The notes beneath the pieces were generated by a model that had not been told where the DNA came from, did not search any database, and saw only the letters and a list, made by a program, of their open reading frames with translations. From an uncultured Bacteroidales bacterium (GTDB lineage: Bacteria > Bacteroidota > Bacteroidia > Bacteroidales > Paludibacteraceae), in the NCBI GenBank assembly GCA_902780235.1, contig CACZEL010000001.1, forward strand, positions 149,822-213,821: a DNA stretch of 64,000 nucleotides, written 5' to 3'. The translations under genes and the position numbers were made by a program. Below, one piece after another: positions 42,531-52,243 of this stretch. Each line of letters begins with the position of its first letter. Within the stretch, counting starts at the first letter, position 1.

Positions 42531-45500
42531 TTATTTCACCAACGTACCTTGCGCATTGTAGATGCGTCCCTCGCGGATGATGAACAGCTGACCATCCATC
42601 AGCACTTTTGTACCCTGTACATTGTCACCCTGTACATTCTCCATGCCGGTGGTTGTTTGCTTACCGAATACGATGCGTGCAGGTTTAGCCGGAGCGCCAT
42701 TCAACGGACTTTGTGAAGGGATGGTGAAGAAGCAACGGAATGCCTTCATGTTCGTACCACCCTCAGCCGGCGAGTAGAGATAATTCTCCGGTCCTACGAA
42801 ACGCTGGTTCTCGTTATCAAGCACAATGGTATTGAATGTTCCTTGGAAATTCATATAGGTGCTCGTAGCAGCTACATCCTCCGGATTCACATTCTTAACT
42901 ACCACACCCTCGAAGACAGGATTCTCCGTTACAGCCGTACCAGGACGGAGCAGATAAGCCTTTCCAGCCTCGAACGAATTAACGAAATCGAAGTTCAGGC
43001 TGATCAGCGAACCGTGATCCTCCGAGGTAGCCAAGGTAGCCAGTGTATAACCTGCACCGAATGCCTCTACCAACAGCTCATCGCTCAAATCGAACGGCAA
43101 GCACAGCGTGTACCACTCGGTCGTCAGCGGGAAGGTACGAGGAATAGTGATATCCTGACCTTCATTATTATTGGCCGCAATAAACTCGGCATTGTCGGTC
43201 TCATTCAAAGCGCCATGACGATGGAAGTAGATATTATCCAGCCAGAAGGTCTGATTGCCTGCTTGGTCAATCTTGATCTGATAAATCTTGTCAAAATTAG
43301 TATAGCCGGTAGATGGGGTCGTTCCATCCAAATTGAAATCACTCATCGTGAAGCGAACCACATTCCATTGACCGCCGATAAGTTCTTGCGTAAATGCGCC
43401 GCGCTCAGGCAAATTACCTGCGGCCTGAGGATTATCGATGATAGGAACAACGCGGAAACTGATATTCTCGTTGGTCCAAACGCTCAAGTAGAGTTCATCG
43501 TCTGCATCCACCTTGACATCTCCGAATCCAAAGATACCGAAGTAGGTTGCCGCGTGGTTCATCTTCTTAGCACCGTAGGTTTGTTTCTCTACCGGTGAGC
43601 CTCCCCAGTCGGCGAAGTTGCAATCCTTGCTATATGCACTCGAGTATACCGGGCGCACACTTGCGTCTGCAAAAGCAGGAGCAGGTGCGGCGGAAGTCGG
43701 ATAGGTAGCAGGCTTCGTGGTCTCGTTGTAATCAACAGCGGCGGCCGCATTGTCCGAACCGTCTTTAGCTACAATAGAGAATGCGTACGGCGTATCATAG
43801 TCCAAGCCGTCGAAGGTAACATCTACTTCAGCACCCGACATCGCTTGTACGTTCTTAACCGTCTCACCCATCGTAACGGTATAGTAAATCAGACCGCCCA
43901 GGTTATCGGTAGCCGACAGTGTCAGTACGATTTCCTCGTCAGATTTGAACTTCGTTTCAACCGTTACATCCGTCGGCGCTTGATTATCACTAATCGGCGA
44001 ACCAACAACTACGTCACTCATCGTATTGTTCGTACCGTCCGAAACATTGACCTTAAAGTTGTAGTTCGTACCCATGGTCAAACCATTAACGGTGTATGTA
44101 GCCTCTTGGCCTGCGGGCATTACAACAGGGTTAGCCTGCGCTACGTTATCGCAATAGAACGTATAAGTCAGATCTCCCTTGAAGTTGTCATCTGCCGTAG
44201 CCTGGAGCAATACGGAAGTCGTACTTGCGCCGGAAGCCGTGAATGCACTAATAACCGGAGCCGTTACGTCGGTAGCCAACGTACCATAAGCCTCCAGCTC
44301 CCAGAACGAAATACCATATGCCCAATTGTTATTGGTATCCTCATAGCCCCATACCTTCAGATAACGACCTTGTGCGTCCGCATCAATATCATTATAGTAA
44401 TCCATTACAGCAGATGCATTTGCGCTATAACTCGGAGAAACAGTAATGTCTGCTATCTCAGTCCAAGCAAGTGCATCGTTGGAAGTAAAGAATTTGTATT
44501 TAGAAGGACGAGCACCTTCCCAGAACATACGAATATTCTTGATATCATATACAGCACCCAAATCTACGTACCACCAGTCTTGCGAGTCTGCACCGGTACC
44601 ATGAATAGCACTGCCACCGGAAGCCCAACGAGAACCCTTGTTACCATCGTTTCCTTCTACCTTCGGAAGGGCCGTTGCACCTGCTGCATTCGGCTTGTTC
44701 AGTGCCAAGTTAGTAGCATAGGTATGAACCGCAGCAGCATTGACAGCATCTGCCGAGTTGTTTGCAGCATCCGTAGCAACAACTACGAAATGATAATCTG
44801 CATCAGCATCCAGACCGGCAATATCCAACGTAGTAGTCGTTCCTTGTGCAGCACTCGTGCTTGCTACACCTGCATTATCGTACGCGATATTATAGGTAAT
44901 GTCACCGGCATAGTCATCGTCAGCCGAAAGCGTTAGACGAACAATATGGTCGGTCAAAGCTACAGCAGAGATCGTCACATTCGTCGGAGCTGTTACGTCA
45001 CCTGCCGGAGTGGCCTTGCAGGTCTGGGCAGCACTAACATTTGTACCATCCGAGGCCGTTACCGTGAAGGTATATTCCGTATTAGTAGTCAAACCTTCTA
45101 CATCTACAGTAATCGTTTGACCACTTGCGCCTTGAGGTGCTGGAGAAATATTAACACCTTCGCCCGTATCACCAGTCGGTTTGTAGTTGACATTGTATGT
45201 AATAGTACCTTTCCAATTGTCAGTTGCAGAAAGCGTCAAACGCACATCCGTAGTATTCAGCGCGGTTGCAACAGGAGCAGCCAATACCGGAGCTTCCGAA
45301 TCTACACAACTCTCATTCCAAGCAATTGTATTAGCAAGCGGGAAGTTATTATCCAATATAAACTCTCCACCACCCTGTGCACCAATTGCGAAATAGTGGC
45401 TTCCGAACGACAAAGTTTTATAATCTGCAGCATTGAATGTATTAACGATATATCCGTTACCTTCATTGCTTACTTGCCAACCTTGTCCGCTACCCGGGTT

Positions 45501-47885
45501 ATATACCTCGTTACTATAATTGGTTGCGTGATTAACAACAAAGTTAAAGTTGTTGCGTCCGTTAATCTTCGCCTCGTCAGAACCATCGATACGGATTTGG
45601 TAGGTATCATCTGCTACTTTCGAACAAGATAGATACAAGGTCTTGTTATTATTCGTCATTACGGCCGTTTGGCAATAAACGTCTCTATGCACTTCAAAGT
45701 TAGCCACAAGTGCTGTGTTTGCGGTAATGGTCGTCGTATATGTTGCGCCGGCGCCCGAAATGACAACGCCACCTTGCGTCCAATTTACGAAATCATAGCC
45801 TGCAGCAGGAATTGCTGTAAAAGTAACTTCTGTTCCGGCTTCTACTTCCTCCACAGGGTTTCCACCTGCCGTAATAGTTACACTACCGGTACCTGCGGGC
45901 AGTACAGATGCAGCAACGGTTTTTGTTGTAGATGCTTCTGTTCCATATACTTCCATCTCAAACATCTTTATACCCCAGCCCATGGTAGTGGAGGCCTTGG
46001 TCGTCGTGAAGCGAACGTAACGCACCTGATCGTTATTATTCAAGTCTGCGATACTCAGATACTTCTGATGCGTATAATTTCCAATATGTTGAGAAATGCT
46101 AAATCCTGTTGACCATGCCGTATTATCTTTCGAGAACTCAATGGTATATTCATCAGAAGCAGCACCATCAAACCAGATAGCGATCAAATTGATTGCATAT
46201 ACAGTTCCTAAATCCAAGGTATAGTACGATGTAAAATTCGCATTGGTCTTATTATCGTTCAGATCACGACAAGCCTGCCATACACTACCCTTGTTCCCAT
46301 CTACTGCAAAGAATGCAGAAGTAGCATCGCCTGTCACTTCTGATTGATCAATAACCTTATTATCCGTTATGATATTGGATGAATAGGCGAGGTTGTCGCT
46401 TATAACGCCCCATACCTCAACACTATTGCTGGTAACTTCAGCATTTGCCGTAGTAGCCGTTACCGTAATAGTAGCCAAGCCATATTTCTCCGGATAGTAC
46501 TTATTATCCGTTACATGACCTGCATCAGCCGGAGTAATCGTATAGGAGAGATTTGCAGCTATAGCACCATTGTTTTGATCCTTTGGCGAAGGAGTTAGTG
46601 TTGCATATGCTCCAACCTTTGCAATGGTAGTATTAGACGAAAGTCCAACGGATGTCAATACCGGAACTCCCTTCAGCAAGACGCGGAAAGAAAAGAACGA
46701 ATTGCCCCATTGCGTAGCACGAGCGGTAGAATGAAGGCGAACATAGCGAGCAGTTATATTTTCTGCAAAATTAGCCTCATATTCTACATTGTCACCACCA
46801 TCAGTGTAGTTAGCTTCTGTTTTCTTTGTTGTCCATGTTTCACCATCATTAGATACATCTATCGTAAATGTACGACTATATGCTGTTTGCCAACGAATCT
46901 GTACTGTATTAAAGATTCGACGTTGACCTAAATCAACAACATACCATTGGGGATCAGAAGAAGCAGACTCCCAGCGCGAACCATCATTTCCGTCGATAGC
47001 TTCCCATGCATTACCAGTCGAGGCGTATGCAACAGCACCATTACTCATAAGAGCAAAGTTCACATCCTCTATCGACGTCGGATCCGGATCAGGACAAGAT
47101 GCAGGATCTTCAGAAGAACAAGGTTCTAAGCGTACTCCATTCAATGCTGTTACTTCGACAACCTGATTATCATTAAATCTCAAGTTGAGAGGCGTGTACA
47201 TTTTAGGGTCACCAACAGACGGAATAGTGAAGATGACTTTCCCATCCGTCAATGTATAATGCCCCGCTGCTGCCATATGGTAGTTATTATTGTGCGTACG
47301 TGCTTCATCGCAATAGCGGTTGCAGAACATATTATCACCTACCAATCCCGTGATGGTTTTTCCTTCTGTTGCGGACGAAATCGTGAGGTAGTACTTGTTG
47401 CAACCTTTTGTCACCTTCGCGTGAATATCATAGCCCGAAACGTTAGAAGAATACACTGTCGATTCGCAAATACCAGTAACGACAGGAGTAGAGCCTCCAC
47501 CTTCAACAATATATGTGAAGTGTTTTGTTACTGACATGCCCATCGGGTGATTAGCATCTGCAGCAAATGCAAACTTACATGCAAACTCAATTGTCGAACC
47601 CGGAGTCTGATCGGTTAATGTGATAGAAGCCGTCTTTCCGGACACTGTCATATTCTTCTCAGTTAATCCAGGATTAAAATGCCATAAAACACCAACTAAG
47701 CCGGACACATTATCATTGTTTGTAAATGACAGTGTGACATCCGTTCCGTTTGTAGAGAATGAATAGTCATAAGCATTAACGAAGGCATTTCCATCACAGT
47801 GCTCCTGTGAAGAACCTGCAACTTCGGCTCTCATTCCCATCACACTTGCGCATAAGAGCGCAAAAAGTAAAGATAGTTTTTTCAT
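42531..47885 (-). CDS. Large secreted protein with three F5/8C domains, FN3-like repeats, pre-tail domain and shared tail
   Basis: 1784 residues with a signal peptide (LSLLFALLCASVMGMRA). Discoidin (F5/8C) domains lie at about 273-405, 497-645 and 1057-1202, each with the W-x-x-V-D-L-G core (WYVVDLGQRR, YYTLDLGTVY, WWYVDLGAVY). An InlB-type repeat (FTAIPAAGYDFVNWTQGG) is at about 650-730, and several FN3/cadherin-like modules are at about 860-1050 and 1205-1395. Residues of about 1585-1730 (YTLCLPFDLSDELL ... YLLRPGTAV) are the domain also found in two other tailed proteins. The tail is DGQLFIIREGRIYNAQG. Several regions are more AT-rich than the neighbours. It probably binds carbohydrate at the cell surface; no hydrolase domain is seen. 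Confidence 0.88.
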   Translation of the reverse strand: MKKLSLLFALLCASVMGMRAEVAGSSQEHCDGNAFVNAYDYSFSTNGTDVTLSFTNNDNVSGLVGVLWHFNPGLTEKNMTVSGKTASITLTDQTPGSTIEFACKFAFAADANHPMGMSVTKHFTYIVEGGGSTPVVTGICESTVYSSNVSGYDIHAKVTKGCNKYYLTISSATEGKTITGLVGDNMFCNRYCDEARTHNNNYHMAAAGHYTLTDGKVIFTIPSVGDPKMYTPLNLRFNDNQVVEVTALNGVRLEPCSSEDPASCPDPDPTSIEDVNFALMSNGAVAYASTGNAWEAIDGNDGSRWESASSDPQWYVVDLGQRRIFNTVQIRWQTAYSRTFTIDVSNDGETWTTKKTEANYTDGGDNVEYEANFAENITARYVRLHSTARATQWGNSFFSFRVLLKGVPVLTSVGLSSNTTIAKVGAYATLTPSPKDQNNGAIAANLSYTITPADAGHVTDNKYYPEKYGLATITVTATTANAEVTSNSVEVWGVISDNLAYSSNIITDNKVIDQSEVTGDATSAFFAVDGNKGSVWQACRDLNDNKTNANFTSYYTLDLGTVYAINLIAIWFDGAASDEYTIEFSKDNTAWSTGFSISQHIGNYTHQKYLSIADLNNNDQVRYVRFTTTKASTTMGWGIKMFEMEVYGTEASTTKTVAASVLPAGTGSVTITAGGNPVEEVEAGTEVTFTAIPAAGYDFVNWTQGGVVISGAGATYTTTITANTALVANFEVHRDVYCQTAVMTNNNKTLYLSCSKVADDTYQIRIDGSDEAKINGRNNFNFVVNHATNYSNEVYNPGSGQGWQVSNEGNGYIVNTFNAADYKTLSFGSHYFAIGAQGGGEFILDNNFPLANTIAWNESCVDSEAPVLAAPVATALNTTDVRLTLSATDNWKGTITYNVNYKPTGDTGEGVNISPAPQGASGQTITVDVEGLTTNTEYTFTVTASDGTNVSAAQTCKATPAGDVTAPTNVTISAVALTDHIVRLTLSADDDYAGDITYNIAYDNAGVASTSAAQGTTTTLDIAGLDADADYHFVVVATDAANNSADAVNAAAVHTYATNLALNKPNAAGATALPKVEGNDGNKGSRWASGGSAIHGTGADSQDWWYVDLGAVYDIKNIRMFWEGARPSKYKFFTSNDALAWTEIADITVSPSYSANASAVMDYYNDIDADAQGRYLKVWGYEDTNNNWAYGISFWELEAYGTLATDVTAPVISAFTASGASTTSVLLQATADDNFKGDLTYTFYCDNVAQANPVVMPAGQEATYTVNGLTMGTNYNFKVNVSDGTNNTMSDVVVGSPISDNQAPTDVTVETKFKSDEEIVLTLSATDNLGGLIYYTVTMGETVKNVQAMSGAEVDVTFDGLDYDTPYAFSIVAKDGSDNAAAAVDYNETTKPATYPTSAAPAPAFADASVRPVYSSAYSKDCNFADWGGSPVEKQTYGAKKMNHAATYFGIFGFGDVKVDADDELYLSVWTNENISFRVVPIIDNPQAAGNLPERGAFTQELIGGQWNVVRFTMSDFNLDGTTPSTGYTNFDKIYQIKIDQAGNQTFWLDNIYFHRHGALNETDNAEFIAANNNEGQDITIPRTFPLTTEWYTLCLPFDLSDELLVEAFGAGYTLATLATSEDHGSLISLNFDFVNSFEAGKAYLLRPGTAVTENPVFEGVVVKNVNPEDVAATSTYMNFQGTFNTIVLDNENQRFVGPENYLYSPAEGGTNMKAFRCFFTIPSQSPLNGAPAKPARIVFGKQTTTGMENVQGDNVQGTKVLMDGQLFIIREGRIYNAQGTLVK
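42612..42641. repeat. In-frame 15-bp duplication at the body-tail junction of the F5/8C protein
   Basis: ACCCTGTACATTGTC then ACCCTGTACATTCTC encode NVQGDNVQG directly before the tail. Confidence 0.85.
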
Positions 47886-47910
47886 GTTAATTAGTATTTT
47901 AGTTAATAAT

Positions 47911-49005
47911 TTATTTGATTTCTGATCCTAACACGTTATAGCGCACGCCGTTCTTGATAAGGACAACTTGTCCGTTCTCAATCACTTTCTGCACTTTATG
48001 CTGCAAAGCGGTGTTCTCCAGACCGCTGGGAGTTTCCGTTCCGTCCACATAATAAACGAAGAACGAATAGTCCGTGTTGTCCACGCCTACTACCACTTCC
48101 GTAACTTTCTTCGTGAAGTTGGTCATATAGAACAACAGACCTGCACCTTGCTGGTAGTACGTCATTGTCGGGAGCGTAGTGAAAACAGCCGACGGATAAT
48201 TGACATAGAGTCCGGGGCCTTCTACTCCTTCCCAATCAGGCAACTGAATGATATCGATATTCGGTGACGGGCTTCCCGCGCACGCTTTATATTTATTGGT
48301 ATATGCCTCATTGCCTGAACCGTTCGGCAGCCAGTTGATGGCATCCCAATTGATCGGACCGGAAACAATGACAGCCAATTTCTTGTTCGCAGCCGAATAG
48401 GTCTCGGTCTCTGCCACACGCACCGTGATGGTCGTCGTTCCGCGTCCTACAGCCGTTACCAAACCGCTCTCCGAAACCGTAGCGATTCCGTCATTGGCAC
48501 TCTCGTAACTGATAGCGCCTTCACCCAAACGGCTGGGCACGATCTGGAAGGTCTCACTGGTGGCAGCATCCAAACTTACTTCGGTAGCATTCAGACTCAA
48601 CTCCGGATTCGTTTTCGTAGCCTCACCGCAAGTACCCCACTCTACATCATTCGGCCATGTAAAAGCCACCTCACCCGGCATCATCACATACAGCGGCGTG
48701 TAGAGGTTCGGTGCCGAACTGGACTCGATGTCACACGTGATGGTCTTGCCGTCTGCCGACAACACAAAATGACCGTCCGCATTCAGTTGATAACCGGCTT
48801 GACCGTCCTTGTAGCAGAACGAGCCGCCCAGACCGTTCATCTGAACATCTGCTTCGATCTTGATCTGGTAATTACCTTCTGACAGCAACATACAACTCAG
48901 ATAAATCGTGTTGTCTCCGTTGACCAGTGCCTCATGGCAGTACGGAGTCGCAAAACTCATCACACTTGCGCATAACAGCGCAATGAATAAGGAAATTTTT
49001 CTCAT
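47911..49005 (-). CDS. Secreted BIG2-domain protein with the shared tail
   Basis: 364 residues from ATG 49005 (MRKISLFIALLCASVMSFA), 2 bp past the stop codon of the aldo/keto reductase; the longer frame would overlap that gene. An N-terminal roughly 120-residue domain (YCHEALVNGDNTIYLSCML...) is related to parts of the 1784-residue protein next to it (CQTAVMTNNNKTLYLSCSK). A BIG2 module covers about 150-230. A C-terminal domain of about 100 residues and the tail NGQVVLIKNGVRYNVLG follow. It forms an operon with the following giant (25-bp gap). Function unknown. Confidence 0.85.
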   Translation of the reverse strand: MRKISLFIALLCASVMSFATPYCHEALVNGDNTIYLSCMLLSEGNYQIKIEADVQMNGLGGSFCYKDGQAGYQLNADGHFVLSADGKTITCDIESSSAPNLYTPLYVMMPGEVAFTWPNDVEWGTCGEATKTNPELSLNATEVSLDAATSETFQIVPSRLGEGAISYESANDGIATVSESGLVTAVGRGTTTITVRVAETETYSAANKKLAVIVSGPINWDAINWLPNGSGNEAYTNKYKACAGSPSPNIDIIQLPDWEGVEGPGLYVNYPSAVFTTLPTMTYYQQGAGLLFYMTNFTKKVTEVVVGVDNTDYSFFVYYVDGTETPSGLENTALQHKVQKVIENGQVVLIKNGVRYNVLGSEIK

Positions 49006-49007
49006 AC

Positions 49008-49961
49008 TTATTGTATCGTTTGTAAATTGTTTTTCAACTGTTCTACGCTGCTGGCTCCTACGAGGACGGAGGTCACTCCCTTTTGGTCCAATATCCATTG
49101 CAGCGCCTCTTGGGCGATCGTGCGACCGGACGCCTTGCCTTGCGCTTCGAGTTGATGGAGATAATCCAGCAACTCCGGCGTGCGGCGTTCGGACTTGAGG
49201 AAATTCTCCTGCGCCATGCGACTGTTTGCGGGTATGCCGTTTAAGTACCGATCGGTCAGCAGCCCTTGCGCCAGCGGCGAATACGCGATGAAGCCTATTC
49301 CCTGCTCCCGGCAGAAATCCAAGATCCCTTCCTCAATCGGTTCGCGATTAAGCATATTCAACCGTCCCTGATAAATCAACAGCGGCACATCGTGCGCCTT
49401 CAGATACTCGGTCGCAGCCTTCAGCGGCTCCAGCGGCCAGTTCGAGATACCGACATAAAGCGCCTTACCCATTCGAACGGCATCCACCAGCGCCTGCAGC
49501 GTCTCCTCGATCGGCGTATCGGGGTCATAGCGATGCGAATAAAACAAGTCCACATACTCCAACCGCATCCGCTTGAGCGACTGATCCAGACTGCTCATCA
49601 AGTACTTGCGACTACCCCACTCGCCGTAAGGACCATCCCACATGCCATAACCCGCTTTCGTGGAGATGAACAACTCATCGCGGTACGGACGGAAATCTTC
49701 GTCCATCAAGCGACCGAAATTGGCTTCTGCACTACCGCCGGGTACACCATAGTTGTTCGCAAAATCGAAATGGGTCACGCCATGGTCAAACGCATAACGG
49801 GTGATGGCTCTGCTCCGCTCAAACGGGGCATCGTCACCGAAATTATGCCAAAAGCCCAAACTGACTTTCGGTAATAACACGCCGCTCTTGCCGCAACGGG
49901 TATACATCGTCGCCATTTGAGCATATCGTTCAGAAGAAGCTATGTAAAGTTGATCGGCCAT
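49008..49961 (-). CDS. Aldo/keto reductase, YghZ/GpaR-like
   Basis: 317 residues, cytoplasmic NADPH-dependent oxidoreductase. The AKR tetrad is visible: Asp and Tyr in HFDFANNYG, Lys in FISTKAGYG and His in LFYSHRYD. The N-terminal SSERYAQM ahead of RCGKSGVLLP matches YghZ, which supports the start at 49961 over an internal Met. YghZ-type enzymes reduce glyceraldehyde-like and other small aldehydes. It heads an operon of secreted proteins, an odd partner, and has its own strong promoter match. Substrate not readable. Confidence 0.9.
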   Translation of the reverse strand: MADQLYIASSERYAQMATMYTRCGKSGVLLPKVSLGFWHNFGDDAPFERSRAITRYAFDHGVTHFDFANNYGVPGGSAEANFGRLMDEDFRPYRDELFISTKAGYGMWDGPYGEWGSRKYLMSSLDQSLKRMRLEYVDLFYSHRYDPDTPIEETLQALVDAVRMGKALYVGISNWPLEPLKAATEYLKAHDVPLLIYQGRLNMLNREPIEEGILDFCREQGIGFIAYSPLAQGLLTDRYLNGIPANSRMAQENFLKSERRTPELLDYLHQLEAQGKASGRTIAQEALQWILDQKGVTSVLVGASSVEQLKNNLQTIQ

Positions 49962-49982
49962 AGTATAGATTCAAAACTGCTG

Positions 49983-50013
49983 CAAAATTACTGCTTTTTT
50001 CTCATTTACGCAA
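49983..50013 (-). promoter_or_regulatory. Promoter of the aldo/keto reductase operon
   Basis: On the minus strand TTG (50013-50011, context CTTGCGTAAATG), a 20-nt spacer and TAATTTTG (49990-49983), 21 nt before the start codon. It probably drives transcription through to the terminator at 41284. Confidence 0.8.
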
Positions 50014-50119
50014 GCGAGCTCGCATGTAATATAAATGAAAAGTACGTATTAGTATATACTTTTTTATTGATATTTAGCATGTTAAACATTCAAAAAAGAA
50101 AAAAAAAGTACGCATTTAT

Positions 50120-50150
50120 TTGGTAGTTTCAAAAAAAAGCAGTACCTTTG
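50120..50150 (+). promoter_or_regulatory. Promoter of the DUF6377-like regulator
   Basis: TTG (50120-50122), a 20-nt spacer and TACCTTTG (50143-50150). The first in-frame ATG (50148) lies within the -7 box, so translation starts at 50172. Confidence 0.8.
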
Positions 50151-50171
50151 CAGCGTCAATTTTTACACATT

Positions 50172-51728
50172 ATGGAGAAAAAACTGTTCTTATCGTTCCT
50201 TATCGGTGCTTTTTCGCTCACCCTTAGTGCTATGTCCACCTTGGATTCGTTGCTCACGGTGTATGATGGTGATGTAGCCCGAGCCGTCTATTATATCGAT
50301 GCCCATCAGCAGCGTATTGACTCGCTTCGTCATATCAAACCGATGACCAAGGCGCTGCAGATCCGTATCGCGCGCGAGTATCAGTATTTTCAATCGGACA
50401 GCGCACGCGCGTGGTACCTGCGTCTGGTGAATGCGGAAGAACCGTACCGCACCCAGGCGTATATGGGGCTGGTGCAGCTCAGTTCGTCCATCGGTAAGTA
50501 CGGCGACGGAATGGCGCTTATCTCCTACGTCACGGACGACATGCCGGACAGTCTGCGCGTCGATTGGATAGAAGCCGTCTGGAGGCTGCATAGCGAAGCG
50601 CTGGCGTCGAGTACGGTGCCCCAACTGCAGCAACACCTGTCGGAGACGGCCGCGATGTACTACGACTCGCTGCTGCATGAGATGGCGCGTCAGGCGCCAT
50701 ACAGCGATGCGATTCGGCTAAGATATGAGTTCCTGCAAGCCGTCGATGCAGATAATATACCCGAGGCACTGCGGGTGAATGACACGATCATATCCCGTTT
50801 GGAACCATGGTCGCACCGCTATGCGATCGAGGCGTACAGCCGGTATGTGCTCTATGACCAAGCGGGGAAAGACCGCGAGAAACTGACTTGGCTCATCCGT
50901 TCCGCTATCTCGGATGCCCGCTGCGGTATCACCGACAACGGTTCCTCCTGGTTGGTAGCCAAAGAGTGCTACGCCGTAGGCGATCTCGAACGTGCATTCG
51001 CCTATAGCGATTACTCGCTCACGAACGCATCATTCTTCAACGCTCCTACCCGTTTCATCCAGACCTACGCTCTGGGACATGAGATATCCAACAGTTATGA
51101 GAAACAGCTTCATCAACTGTCCACACGGCTGTCCATCGCCCTCATCGCATTAGCTGTGTTCCTTATTTTCCTTATCGGCGCCGTCTTTGTCTCCTTGCGC
51201 CAGAACCGCAAACTGCAAGCGCTAAACCGCGAGATGAAAACGATGAACGAGGAGTTACGCACCATCAACCGCCAACTCAAAGAGGCGGATAAGGTCAAAG
51301 AGCAGTATATATGCCGGTATCTCGAGGTTTATAGCGATTATATCCGTCGTCTCACGACGATGGCGCGCAAGGCAGGCGAGAAAGACTCGGCGGCGTTCAT
51401 GGATCGCGAGATGGAGAATTTCTACCGCTCGTTCGATGACACTTTCCTCTCGCTCTACGGTTCGTTCGTGCAGGATTTCAATGCCTTGCTCAAACCCGAG
51501 GCACGTATCACGCCGAAACCGGGTGAGCGGATGACCGTCGAGATGCGTATCTTCGCGCTGATCCTGCTGGGTATCACCTCGTCGGCAAAGATCGCCGAAC
51601 TGCTCTGCTACAGTCCGAACACGATCTCCAACTACCGCGTTAAAATGAAAAACGCGGCCTTGGAAGACCGCGATTCGTTTGAGCAACGGGTACGCCTGAT
51701 CGGTTCACCCGCTTCCAACAAATTCTGA
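50172..51728 (+). CDS. Membrane-anchored DUF6377-like transcription regulator
   Basis: 518 residues from ATG 50172 with a signal peptide (LFLSFLIGAFSLTLSAMS). A helical TPR-like periplasmic sensor part covers about 20-310. A membrane segment IALIALAVFLIFLIGAVFV is near 325-345 and a coiled coil (REMKTMNEELRTINRQLKEA) follows. A C-terminal LuxR-like helix-turn-helix ends the protein (LLGITSSAKIAELLCYSPNTI, SNYRVKMKNAA). Proteins of this type regulate nearby SusCD loci in Bacteroidales. No hybrid two-component regulator is in the window, so this is the best candidate regulator of the PUL or of the flanking secreted-protein operons. Confidence 0.88.
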   Translation: MEKKLFLSFLIGAFSLTLSAMSTLDSLLTVYDGDVARAVYYIDAHQQRIDSLRHIKPMTKALQIRIAREYQYFQSDSARAWYLRLVNAEEPYRTQAYMGLVQLSSSIGKYGDGMALISYVTDDMPDSLRVDWIEAVWRLHSEALASSTVPQLQQHLSETAAMYYDSLLHEMARQAPYSDAIRLRYEFLQAVDADNIPEALRVNDTIISRLEPWSHRYAIEAYSRYVLYDQAGKDREKLTWLIRSAISDARCGITDNGSSWLVAKECYAVGDLERAFAYSDYSLTNASFFNAPTRFIQTYALGHEISNSYEKQLHQLSTRLSIALIALAVFLIFLIGAVFVSLRQNRKLQALNREMKTMNEELRTINRQLKEADKVKEQYICRYLEVYSDYIRRLTTMARKAGEKDSAAFMDREMENFYRSFDDTFLSLYGSFVQDFNALLKPEARITPKPGERMTVEMRIFALILLGITSSAKIAELLCYSPNTISNYRVKMKNAALEDRDSFEQRVRLIGSPASNKF

Positions 51729-51734
51729 TAGCGC

Positions 51735-52166
51735 TTAATCCGTTACCGTCCAAGTGGGCGTGTACGGAGCTGCGACCGTACCCTCATGGCCGTCCGCCAC
51801 GTAGGTCATGGTCTCGTTCGCCGTATAGATATGTTTCTGCGCCGGCGAGTAGAACTTGAACGTGATCGTGTTGCCGCTCTCCGAAGGAGAGATAAAGAGC
51901 AGGTAGAGTCCGTCCTCGTCCTGCGCTTTGGCTACGCCGCAACAGTCATCGCCGATGAAGGCCGCCAAGGTGCCGTTGTTATCACCGAGCGTCACTTTCG
52001 CCACCACGGTCATGGACGAGTTCAGATCGGTCTCCACCGTCACTACCCACTGCGGGTCGGCTACATTGCCTGTATTACTCTTCGGCTCTTCCGGTTTGTT
52101 CCTTTCCGAACATCCTACTGCCAACAGCATCATTACACAAGATGCCAAAACCAAAAACTTTTTCAT
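51735..52166 (-). CDS. Small exported lipoprotein, single beta-sandwich domain
   Basis: 143 residues; lipobox LLAVGC. The domain pattern is TLAAFIGDDCCGVAKAQDEDGLYLLFIS, then ITFKFYSPAQKHIYTANETMTY and a GT-x-x-x-P-Y-x-P end. It resembles a segment of the 3253-residue protein (YAIYRNECVGQANVTF ... FQLWQASTGKVYDLTA). It is the second gene after the FISUMP-like protein and converges on the regulator gene with a 6-bp gap. Function unknown; protein-protein or glycan binding is plausible. Confidence 0.8.
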   Translation of the reverse strand: MKKFLVLASCVMMLLAVGCSERNKPEEPKSNTGNVADPQWVVTVETDLNSSMTVVAKVTLGDNNGTLAAFIGDDCCGVAKAQDEDGLYLLFISPSESGNTITFKFYSPAQKHIYTANETMTYVADGHEGTVAAPYTPTWTVTD

Positions 52167-52172
52167 ATAATT

Positions 52173-52207
52173 GTCGTTTGTCGTTAGTCGTTTGTCGTTA
52201 GTCGTTA
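52173..52207. repeat. Heptamer array GTCGTTA x5
   Basis: GTCGTTT, GTCGTTA, GTCGTTT, GTCGTTA, GTCGTTA lie in the gap upstream of the small lipoprotein gene, 7 bp before its start codon. Confidence 0.9.
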
Positions 52208-52215
52208 GTCAAGTC

Positions 52216-52243
52216 CAATGACCAATGACCAATTATCAATTAA
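52216..52243. repeat. Heptamer array CAATGAC x4
   Basis: CAATGAC, CAATGAC, CAATTAT, CAATTAA follow a second array with different words in the same gap and overlap the stop codon (52240-52242) of the upstream gene. Confidence 0.85.
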
